Under the pieces are notes generated by a model that ran no database searches, was not told the DNA's origin, and saw only the letters and a program-made list of their open reading frames with translations. The position numbers were made by a program, and so were the translations under genes. A DNA stretch of 64,000 nucleotides from an uncultured Desulfovibrio sp. Lineage in GTDB: Bacteria; Desulfobacterota; Desulfovibrionia; Desulfovibrionales; Desulfovibrionaceae. This document shows, one piece after another, positions 1-7,630 of the stretch. The stretch's first letter is position 1, and the number at the start of each line of letters is the position of its first letter. The DNA lies in the NCBI GenBank assembly GCA_900546145.1, contig URBN01000008.1, positions 19,679 to 83,678 on the forward strand, in the 5' to 3' direction.

Positions 1-2441
1 GAGATCTTCTGGGGCAGCTCGCGGACATCGTCGATTTCCTTCTTCAGGCCGGCGCGCACGCTGACCTTCTCGCGGAGCTCAGCCACGGCCTTCATGTGCT
101 CCTGAACGAGGGGAAGGTCCTTGATGTCATTGACCTGCTGGTCGATGACGGCCTGGATCTCGGAGATGCGCTTGGCGCCTTCGGGATCGCAGGAGTCGCA
201 CTTCGAGAGCTCGTCGTCGTAGCCCATGATGTACTTCACGTGCTCGGCGAGGTCGACAGAAGTCTTGAGGACGTTCACATGGCGGGAAGCGTTCTCGAGG
301 TAGGCGTCGAGCTTGTGGTCGAGCTCGCGCATCTTGCGGTGCATGAGCAGGATTTCCTCGGCGCTGCTGCCCTTGTCCTCCTCGACGAGCTGCTCGAGCT
401 CCTTGGAGAGGCCGGACACCACACCCACGTACTCGCGGATGTTGAAGTCGTAGGCCACCATGCCGCCGTCAAGCTGATCGCAGATAACCTTGGTCAGGTT
501 GGCGTCGAGTTCGGCGACCTTTTCCTTCACGATGCGGTCGAGTTCGCCATTGTCGTAGGCTTCGAGAGCCTGAGGATGCACGGCGACGTTGCCCAGCATG
601 AATTCAGCGCGGAGCAGGCCAACCTTGAAGCGGGGGTAGACGCGCAGACGGGACAGAGCCAGGGCCTGGCCTACGTCGGCGAGGATGAGGCCTACGCGGC
701 ACTTGGTCTCGGGAAGATTGTCAATGTTGATCTCGCCGCCCACTTCCTTCAGGGGAAGCAGACCGCGGTAGACGCGGCCGCGGGAACCGTCAACAGTCAC
801 TTCCATGCCGTCGAGGGCCCTGATGGCGTCGATGTGCTGAATGCCGATGACGGCCGGGATGCCGAGTTCACGGGAGGTGATGGCGGCATGGGAGGTGTCG
901 CCGCCCACGTCAGCCATGATGGCCGTGGCGATACGCATGCCGGGCACCATGTCGGGGTCGGTGCGCTCGGCAGCGAGAACATCACCCTTGTTGACCTTGT
1001 TGAGTTCAAGGGCGGAACGCAGGAAGCGGACCACGCCGTGTCCTGCGCCACGGGAAGCACCGTTGCCTTCGAGGACAGTCTCGGCGCTCGCGAGCGCTTC
1101 GGGGTCCACCTCGCGGCGGCGCATGAAAATGGTATGGGGATGCTGTTCGAGCTCGCTGTTCCAGCGGGTCTCGGGACGGGCCTGCACGAACCAGAGCTTG
1201 TCGTGGGCGTCGATGCAGAACTCGGTATCCATGATGATGCCGCCGTACTGCTTGCTGATGGCGCGCACGCCCTTGGCAACGGTTTCGGCCTGGCTCAGGG
1301 AAAGGGCCCAGCGGAGAGCTTCCAGTTCGGGTACCTTGACTTCCTTGGTGCCGCCGCGATCGTCATAGACGATCTTCATGTCCTTGCAGCCCATCTGACG
1401 GATGACGACCGGGGATCCGTCGTCACGGGTGAAGACGTAGGCCTTGTCAGGGGTAACCTTGCCACCCACGACAGCCTCGCCGAGGCCGTAGCTCGCGTCG
1501 ATGGAAACGAGGTCCTTGCGGTCCGTGCCGCGGCAGCCGGTGGCGGTGTCAGCCGCGAAGGCGGTACCGGAAACAACGGGGCGCACCATCTGCATGATGC
1601 AGACGGAAAGGGAGGTGCCCTCAATGGCCCAGTCCTTCTTGGCCTGCTCGCCGATGGACTCGTCGCCGAGTTCTTCGGCTTTGGTCATGGCGTCGAGAAT
1701 GGCCTCGCGGCGGTAGGTCATGGAGCGCAGGTTGTAGGCGGAGGCGCAGTCCCAGCTGTAGGCTTCGGCCACGTGATCCTCGCCCACCATGTTCAGGAAG
1801 GTGTCCTGCAGACCGGCGAAGGCCTTTTTGCGGGAGTCTTCACCTGCGGCGGAGGAACGCACGGCCACAGGGGTCATATCGTCCTCATTTTCCTTGCAGA
1901 TAGCGCGGTAGGCGCTGCGCACGGCCTGATCGACCTCGGGAGGAAGCGGCACGGAAAGGATAGCGGCCTGCACCATGACGGAACGCTTGCGGAGCTGGTC
2001 GATGCCCTCGGGAGAGGTAGCAAAGCCTTCGACCACGTTATTGATGAACGTGCGCAGCTTCGTGGAACCGGTCTCCGTGCTGTTCTTCTGGGCGTCAGCC
2101 ACGCGTTTGCCGAGCTGATGCACAAATTTCTGCAGATAATCGGGATCCTGGTTGATCACCGGGTCGTTCCAGTCGATGCGGCCGTATTCCTGATCCACCA
2201 TGCTGCGGACGAGGCGGCTGTTGACTTTGGACTCATCGAGAACGTGATGGAAGGCAACCGAGGAGATGGCTCTGAAATGCGGAGCCTGGATTTCCTTAAT
2301 CTGACTGATGATGGCGGTATTGTAGTTTTTGCCGCCGACCAGCATTTCGCCGCTGGCACCCAGCTGGACGATATCCGCACCTGTCAGCACAAGCTGTTTC
2401 CTGATATCCTCAGGCGACTTCGCGGATTGTTTCTTGTCCAT
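1..2441 (-). CDS. PEP/pyruvate-binding (PEP synthase-like) protein, partial, C-terminus beyond window
   Basis: About 813 residues are visible; the reading frame stays open to base 1, so the C-terminus lies outside the window. The ATG at 2441 follows a GGAGG five bases upstream. The N-terminal part has the ATP-grasp-like fold of PEP synthase/PPDK enzymes (motif AVRSSAAGEDS). Around residue 510-530 is the mobile phosphohistidine motif GGDTSHAAITSRELGIPA, with the catalytic His near residue 518. The visible C-terminal third is Lys/Glu-rich and helical rather than an obvious PEP-binding barrel. The family interconverts pyruvate and PEP. Placement directly after pyruvate carboxylase suggests a joint role in gluconeogenesis from pyruvate. 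Whether it is a true PEP synthase or a related PEP-utilising protein cannot be settled without the missing part. Confidence 0.85.
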   Translation of the reverse strand, partial: MDKKQSAKSPEDIRKQLVLTGADIVQLGASGEMLVGGKNYNTAIISQIKEIQAPHFRAISSVAFHHVLDESKVNSRLVRSMVDQEYGRIDWNDPVINQDPDYLQKFVHQLGKRVADAQKNSTETGSTKLRTFINNVVEGFATSPEGIDQLRKRSVMVQAAILSVPLPPEVDQAVRSAYRAICKENEDDMTPVAVRSSAAGEDSRKKAFAGLQDTFLNMVGEDHVAEAYSWDCASAYNLRSMTYRREAILDAMTKAEELGDESIGEQAKKDWAIEGTSLSVCIMQMVRPVVSGTAFAADTATGCRGTDRKDLVSIDASYGLGEAVVGGKVTPDKAYVFTRDDGSPVVIRQMGCKDMKIVYDDRGGTKEVKVPELEALRWALSLSQAETVAKGVRAISKQYGGIIMDTEFCIDAHDKLWFVQARPETRWNSELEQHPHTIFMRRREVDPEALASAETVLEGNGASRGAGHGVVRFLRSALELNKVNKGDVLAAERTDPDMVPGMRIATAIMADVGGDTSHAAITSRELGIPAVIGIQHIDAIRALDGMEVTVDGSRGRVYRGLLPLKEVGGEINIDNLPETKCRVGLILADVGQALALSRLRVYPRFKVGLLRAEFMLGNVAVHPQALEAYDNGELDRIVKEKVAELDANLTKVICDQLDGGMVAYDFNIREYVGVVSGLSKELEQLVEEDKGSSAEEILLMHRKMRELDHKLDAYLENASRHVNVLKTSVDLAEHVKYIMGYDDELSKCDSCDPEGAKRISEIQAVIDQQVNDIKDLPLVQEHMKAVAELREKVSVRAGLKKEIDDVRELPQKI

Positions 2442-2546
2442 GATTTCCTCCGTTTTGCAGGACATATGTGCAGGAACCAATAAAGCGGGCCCATTCGGAA
2501 AATTGCCGCTTTTAGGGCATTTCCAAAAATATCCCGATGCTTCTAT

Positions 2547-2593
2547 AACAGAAAAGCCGGGATTCTGTCCACACTGGAACAAAAATCCCGGCT
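2547..2593 (-). terminator. Intrinsic terminator between pyruvate carboxylase and the PEP synthase-like gene
   Basis: On the minus strand, AGCCGGGATT (2593-2584) pairs with AATCCCGGCT (2564-2555), a 10-bp stem with a loop of about 19 bases, followed by TTTTCTGTT. It lies about 30 bases after the pyruvate carboxylase stop, so it probably ends or attenuates that transcript and gives the downstream gene partly separate expression. Confidence 0.6.
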
Positions 2594-2625
2594 GCTGTTT
2601 CATATTATTATCGTCCGGCCTTCTG

Positions 2626-5600
2626 TTAGTTCAGCGGAGTACCGCAGAACGGGCAGAACCGCGCCTCTTTGTCCGTAATGGGATGGGCGCAGGCCTCGTT
2701 CGGACAAACCTTGGGTACGGGTCCGAGCTCGACCAGGAGCTCGCCCTCGCGCACAGGGATCATCTTCTTGTTTTCCTTGAAGTCGGCCGTCTTGAGTACG
2801 CGTTTGACGATGCCGTCGCAGGGAGCCAGAACGGCTTTCTCCTGCTTCATGATGCTCACGTTGAAGATTTCCTCGCCCTTCTTCACGATGTCGCCGGGGG
2901 CCACATACATGACCCACAGGTCACCGGTGCTCGGGCTGCCGACCTGGTACTGGTCATTGGGATCGGCCATGGGCACGCCTGCCGCTCCTCTGCCCGCGGG
3001 TTCAGCGAGCTTCACGCTGCAGCTCATGAACTCGGAGTCAAGCACGTAGCGCACCACGCTCATGCCGGTCTCGTCGGGTCTCGAGATGTGCAGCATCTGC
3101 AGGGTGTGCGGCTTGCCATGGCTGTCCTCGAAGTTGATGGTCTCGCCGACCTGCATGCCTTCGAACCAGGTGTTCAGGGGCAGGCAGTTGGGATCGCCGT
3201 ACTTCTTCACGAAGCGGATGGTCTTGAGCGCGTCGCCCGGGAAGTTGAGGTACATGACGTACTCTTCGTCCGAAGGCTCGCGGCCAAGCATTCTGGCGCA
3301 TTCGGCGCGCACCTCGTCGAGGTTGACCGGAGGCAGCTGCTCAAGGGGCGAACACTCGGTGCGCTGGGCGATGGCTTCCTTCCACTTGGAACCGAAGGCG
3401 CTCTCGTAAACCCAGTCCGGCGGGAAGCCGAGGGGCAGACGGCCGAACTTGCCAAGCAGGAGATTCCTGAAGGCATCGTTGCAGTCTCTGTAGATAAGGA
3501 GGCGCGCCTTGCGCATCTCGTCAGAGAGCTCGTTCTCCGGCGTACGGTTCACTTCCTGCATCACTTCAAGAAGGTATTTGACCTCATCCTCGCCGCCGCG
3601 CTTGTAGGCGCCGGTCACGCCGAGGAAGGCGGTGTTCCAGGTGATCTGGCTGCCGGGCGTCACGTCGTGGTAGCGCACGATCCTGCGGGTCTGCTCGAGG
3701 AAACGGAGCATGTAGGGCAGAATCGTGATGTAGCCCTGCTTCACAGCGCCTTCCTGCGAGGAGGAAGTGGCGCCGCCGGGCATGCCGTGACGCGTGACAT
3801 CGTAGTCGATGCCGCGGAAATACGGCGAGCAGTACCTGTCGTAGTACGGCATGAGCTGCTTGTTGACGAAGTTGGCCTGGCGGATGGCGTCCATGTTGAG
3901 CTTCGTCTTGAGGCCGAGCTCGCCCTCGAGGTAAGCCACCATGGACTGCACGTCGCCCTGGCCGTAACTGCGCACGGAGGATCCGAGCGCCACGTCCAGA
4001 ATCTGGCAGCCGGCCTTGGCGGCCGCGCCGCAGGCGGGCACGAAGAGACCGTCCGTGTAATGACGGTGGTAGTGCAGCACGAGTTCGGGCCACTTCTTGC
4101 GCAGGGCGGTCACGAGTTCCGAGATGAAGCGCGGCGGGCAGACGCCGCCCATGTCCTTCAGGCCCAGAATGAAGTGTCTCGCGGCCTTGTGGGGATCAAG
4201 GCCGAGGAGCTTCGCCATCATGCGTACGATGTGATCGGTGACGCCGAGGTAGTGCTCCACGTCAAAGCCCTTGGCCCAGGACATGGAGAGAGCCGGCTCG
4301 AACACGCAGTCCTTGCGGTTCATGACTACTTCGGCGAAGGGCAGCATGTTCTCCACATGGTTCAGGAAGTCGAAGCTGCGGACGATCTGGTAGTTGTCGC
4401 AGATCATCTCGCCCGTCACCTGCATGGCGTTCTTCGGCTGGGGCTTGTAGCCGAGCACGTTGGTGGAACGCACGAGGAGCTGCTTCAGCGTCTTGGGCGC
4501 GAAGCGGTTCCATTCCTTCGCTTCCGTGAAGGGATAGGTCATATTGGCGAGCATGGCCACGTGGAAGTGGGCACCGCCGCCATTCTCAATGGAGAAGTAG
4601 CCGGCGTTGTCGAGATACGGACCGACGAGTCTGTCCTCGGCAAGGCGCATGCGGTTGCTCGTGTTGGACTGGGTGATGTCGCGCGGCGTCGTGTCGGTGA
4701 AATGCACCCAGTCGGAGTCGCGGATGTAGTCGAGAAGCGCTTCCCTGTCGCCGTGCGGATACGGGTTCTCCTGCCTGCGCTCCTCATTGCTGATGGTGGG
4801 CAGGTGCGGTTTGAAGGCGCCGAGGCGCGGCGTTTCCCTGGTGCGGTACTCGCCGAGGGACACGTAGGGGTTAAAGCCCTTGGCCGAAATCTCGGCCACA
4901 AGGCGGCTCAGGCGTTCGCTCTCCGCGGCCAGATCCTCGTACTGCATGAGCTCGGGATGCTGGGCCACGAAATTCGTGGAAATCTCGCCGTTGCGGAAGT
5001 CAGGATTCTTAATGACCTGACGGAAGAACGGAATGGTCGTGTGCACGCCGCCGATGACATATTCGCTGAGGGCGCGCTCCATGATGCCCAGGGTCTTCTC
5101 CCAGTCATGGGAGTAGGCGATGAGCAGGGCGCCGGCGGAGTCATAGTTGGCCGGGAAGTCGTAGCCGGCGGAAATGTTGGAGTCGAGGCGCACGCCGGGG
5201 CCGCCGGGGGACACGTAGCGGGTAATCAGGCCCGAGTTGGGGGCAAAATTATCCTGCGGGTTCTCCAGGTTGATACGCACCTGCATAGCCGTGTAGCCAG
5301 GCTTGAACGTGCTCTCGTTGTAGCGGAGCTCTGCGCCGAAGGCCACGGCGATCTGCTCTTCCACGAGGTCAATGCCGTAGCGGCTTTCGGTGATGCCGTG
5401 CTCCACCTGCAGACGGGTGTTCACCTCGATCATGTAGGGATTGCCGTCCGGGGTCACGAGAAATTCCACCGTGGCCAGGGAATGATAGCCCACGGCGCGC
5501 ACGAGCCTGCGGGCGTATTCCTTCAGACGTTCGCGGAGTTCACGGGTCACCCCCTTCCAGGGGGAAGGCGTGATTTCCATGAGCTTCTGGTTGTTGCGCT

Positions 5601-6327
5601 GCACGGTGCAGTCACGTTCGTCAAAGGCGAAGACGTTGCCGTAATGGTCGGCCAGCACCTGGATCTCGATGTGGTGGACGTCCGTCAGGAGCTTTTCCAC
5701 GAAGAGACGCGGGTTACCGAAGGACGCCTGGGCCATGGTGGAGGCTTTGAAGAAGGCGTCCTCCAGCTCGGACTTGCTGTGCACGGCGAAGATGCCGCGG
5801 CCACCGCCGCCGCCTTCGGCCTTGAGCATGATGGGAAGCCCGATCTCATCAGCGAGCTGGCGCGCCTCGTCAACAGTCACGGCTCCCTCGGAGCCGGGAA
5901 CAACGGGGATGCCCAGCTTGCGGGCCACCTTGCGGCACTCAACCTTGTTGCCGAGCAGGTTCATGGCCTCCTCGGAGGCGCCGATGAAGACAATGCCGTT
6001 GTCCCGGCAGAGGGCCGGGAAGCGGCTGTCCTCGGAAGCGAAGCCCCAGCCGGGATGGATGCCCACCACGCCGCTGCGCTTGGCAAGCTTCACGATACGC
6101 TCGATGTCAAGATAGGCACGCGGGTCGGGGCCCAGAAGAAGCAGTTTCTGCGCGGTCGAGGCGGCGGGTGCCGTTTTGTCGATATCAGTGGCCGTCATGG
6201 CGGCTATGGCGTCAAAGCGCTCCCTGATGGAACGGCAGATGCGGCGGGCCGGAATACCGCGGTTGGCAACCAATATGATCTTGCCCTTTAGAAATTCCTG
6301 TACTTCCTTAAACGTCTTGTTTGGCAT
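2626..6327 (-). CDS. pyc: Pyruvate carboxylase with C-terminal zinc ribbon
   Basis: A 1233-residue single-chain pyruvate carboxylase (pyruvate + HCO3- + ATP to oxaloacetate). The N-terminal biotin carboxylase/ATP-grasp part (about 1-470) shows EGGGGGRGIF and FDERDCTVQRNNQK. The carboxyltransferase barrel (about 550-1080) starts with DTTPRDITQSNTSNRMR. The C-terminal biotinyl domain has SIMKQEK with biotin-accepting Lys1161, in place of the usual AMKM context. After the biotinyl domain a short extension carries Cys1208/Cys1213 and Cys1225/Cys1228 (CPNEAC ... CPFCG), a zinc-ribbon signature not part of textbook pyruvate carboxylases. The start has AGAGGGACGAG upstream. It overlaps the 3' end of birA by 20 bases, so enzyme and its biotin ligase are co-transcribed and probably translationally coupled. 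Confidence 0.95.
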   Translation of the reverse strand: MPNKTFKEVQEFLKGKIILVANRGIPARRICRSIRERFDAIAAMTATDIDKTAPAASTAQKLLLLGPDPRAYLDIERIVKLAKRSGVVGIHPGWGFASEDSRFPALCRDNGIVFIGASEEAMNLLGNKVECRKVARKLGIPVVPGSEGAVTVDEARQLADEIGLPIMLKAEGGGGGRGIFAVHSKSELEDAFFKASTMAQASFGNPRLFVEKLLTDVHHIEIQVLADHYGNVFAFDERDCTVQRNNQKLMEITPSPWKGVTRELRERLKEYARRLVRAVGYHSLATVEFLVTPDGNPYMIEVNTRLQVEHGITESRYGIDLVEEQIAVAFGAELRYNESTFKPGYTAMQVRINLENPQDNFAPNSGLITRYVSPGGPGVRLDSNISAGYDFPANYDSAGALLIAYSHDWEKTLGIMERALSEYVIGGVHTTIPFFRQVIKNPDFRNGEISTNFVAQHPELMQYEDLAAESERLSRLVAEISAKGFNPYVSLGEYRTRETPRLGAFKPHLPTISNEERRQENPYPHGDREALLDYIRDSDWVHFTDTTPRDITQSNTSNRMRLAEDRLVGPYLDNAGYFSIENGGGAHFHVAMLANMTYPFTEAKEWNRFAPKTLKQLLVRSTNVLGYKPQPKNAMQVTGEMICDNYQIVRSFDFLNHVENMLPFAEVVMNRKDCVFEPALSMSWAKGFDVEHYLGVTDHIVRMMAKLLGLDPHKAARHFILGLKDMGGVCPPRFISELVTALRKKWPELVLHYHRHYTDGLFVPACGAAAKAGCQILDVALGSSVRSYGQGDVQSMVAYLEGELGLKTKLNMDAIRQANFVNKQLMPYYDRYCSPYFRGIDYDVTRHGMPGGATSSSQEGAVKQGYITILPYMLRFLEQTRRIVRYHDVTPGSQITWNTAFLGVTGAYKRGGEDEVKYLLEVMQEVNRTPENELSDEMRKARLLIYRDCNDAFRNLLLGKFGRLPLGFPPDWVYESAFGSKWKEAIAQRTECSPLEQLPPVNLDEVRAECARMLGREPSDEEYVMYLNFPGDALKTIRFVKKYGDPNCLPLNTWFEGMQVGETINFEDSHGKPHTLQMLHISRPDETGMSVVRYVLDSEFMSCSVKLAEPAGRGAAGVPMADPNDQYQVGSPSTGDLWVMYVAPGDIVKKGEEIFNVSIMKQEKAVLAPCDGIVKRVLKTADFKENKKMIPVREGELLVELGPVPKVCPNEACAHPITDKEARFCPFCGTPLN

Positions 6328-7084
6328 GAACTCGTCCCTCTTTAAAAACTGTCTCTCCCGCGAACCGGATGCTTCCGCCCAGATACTCCTTCACGCCCCC
6401 GGTCTCCCGGAGGATGATCTGACCCTGGGCCCCCACACCTTCCAGAATGCCGGTGGCCGTCAGGCTTCCGTCCTCCAGCCTGACGGGGTTCCCCCGCCAG
6501 AGCAGATACCTGTTGGCCAGTTCAAGCCAGCTTCCGGATTGGGTAGTCTTCTGACTATAGACAGAAAATATGGATTTAACAAGCAATCCCCACAGCTCAT
6601 CCACACCCGGAACCGCTCTGCCCGGAAGCGCGCATTCGGAAAGGCTGCAGGCCATAAGCGCCGTGCTCTCGCGCATGGCCTCCGCGCCGGGGTGCGAAAC
6701 CAGATTGAGCCCCACTCCGGCCAGGAGCACGCCCGCCCTTTCCTCGAGGAGGATGCCGCAGACCTTGCGCGGCTCTTCGCCGAACATGACCGCCACGTCG
6801 TTGGGCCACTTCATCACCGCCGGATATCCGTATCCTTTAAGTGCCGCGCAGACAGCGGCCCCGCAGGCCACGGCCGCCTCGGTTCCCACAAAGGGCGGCT
6901 CCATGGGGAGGCGCAGGGACGCGTAAAGGTTGCCCGCAGGCGACCCCCAGTTTCTGCGGTACTGCCCGCGTCCGGCCGTCTGACTCTCGGCCATGAGGCT
7001 GTCGAAAACACCGAGATGAACGTCCGGCTCCCTCGCCGCGTCCATGGTGGTGGACACTTCAGCCCTGTGAATAACGTTAAACAC
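6308..7084 (-). CDS. birA: Biotin--[acetyl-CoA-carboxylase] ligase, monofunctional (no HTH)
   Basis: A 258-residue biotin protein ligase that would make biotinyl-AMP and transfer biotin to the adjacent pyruvate carboxylase. It shows AESQTAGRGQYRRNW (biotin/ATP loop), MKWPNDV and GILLEE, then a C-terminal SH3-like domain. The frame is open further upstream, but the GTG at 7084 is chosen because the chain then begins VFNVIHRAEVSTT, matching the family's INVIDSTN start, and the GTG overlaps the ybeY stop (GTGTTTAA), typical of coupling. There is no N-terminal winged-helix domain, so this protein cannot act as the E. coli-type biotin-operon repressor. Confidence 0.9.
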   Translation of the reverse strand: MFNVIHRAEVSTTMDAAREPDVHLGVFDSLMAESQTAGRGQYRRNWGSPAGNLYASLRLPMEPPFVGTEAAVACGAAVCAALKGYGYPAVMKWPNDVAVMFGEEPRKVCGILLEERAGVLLAGVGLNLVSHPGAEAMRESTALMACSLSECALPGRAVPGVDELWGLLVKSIFSVYSQKTTQSGSWLELANRYLLWRGNPVRLEDGSLTATGILEGVGAQGQIILRETGGVKEYLGGSIRFAGETVFKEGRVHAKQDV

Positions 7085-7580
7085 GGCAGCCTCCCTGCTG
7101 TTCAATCCATTCTTCCGCTGCGGCTTCGAGGCGTCCGGTGAAGTCGTCCATGTACGGACCGTGGTCGAAGCCGCACACGTGTCCGAACCCGTGGGCCGTG
7201 AGGCGGACCAGATGCCTGAGAGGCTCCTGACCATAAAGCACGCATTCCCGGCGGAGTGTCTCAGAGGAGAGAACGAGTTCCGCGAGTCCGGTGAGCGGCT
7301 CACCCGGGAAGGACAGGATATTGGTCGGTCCGGGCACACCCATGGCTCTTCTGTTGAGTCCGGCCATGGGACCGTCCAGGGTCACACTGAAATCAAGAGC
7401 CCCCGGCACGCCCGGGCATCCGCCCTCTTCTTCCACGGCCCGGGCCTTTTCCCGGAGGATCCGGAGGAGCGGCTCAAGCTCTCTGAGCGGACAGGGCAGA
7501 AGAACGCAGGCAAGAGGACTGTCCGCGTCCAGTGTTACACTAAAAGGGGGCCGCAGAGCCCCTTCGTCATTTTCCATCAT
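7077..7580 (-). CDS. ybeY: Endoribonuclease YbeY (16S rRNA maturation factor)
   Basis: A 167-residue YbeY/UPF0054 metalloprotein. It carries the zinc-binding signature HGFGHVCGFDH (three His) and the upstream PTNILSFP motif. YbeY acts in 16S rRNA 3'-end maturation and ribosome quality control. I place the start at the tandem ATG at 7580 because GCGGAG lies seven bases upstream; an in-frame ATG at 7613 lacks a ribosome-binding site and would only add a short unconserved stretch. The order phoH, 7TM-HD protein, ybeY is a widespread bacterial neighbourhood. Confidence 0.92.
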   Translation of the reverse strand: MMENDEGALRPPFSVTLDADSPLACVLLPCPLRELEPLLRILREKARAVEEEGGCPGVPGALDFSVTLDGPMAGLNRRAMGVPGPTNILSFPGEPLTGLAELVLSSETLRRECVLYGQEPLRHLVRLTAHGFGHVCGFDHGPYMDDFTGRLEAAAEEWIEQQGGCRV

Positions 7581-7630
7581 CGTTTTCTCCGCCAGGAAAC
7601 ATGCGCCCGGCATCTGAACATGAGAGGCCC

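Noticed and set aside
96..2483. 795-codon plus-strand frame opposite the PEP synthase-like gene
   Set aside because: Shadow of the conserved minus-strand gene, which carries the phosphohistidine motif.
2329..6291. 1320-codon plus-strand open frame opposite pyruvate carboxylase
   Set aside because: Antisense to a strongly conserved gene; amino-acid mix (His, Ala, Gly, Val) is that of a GC-rich shadow, and it has no recognisable domain.
6308..7339. Longer N-terminus for BirA (possible HTH domain)
   Set aside because: The upstream frame overlaps ybeY, is Ser/Arg-rich and shows no winged-helix pattern.
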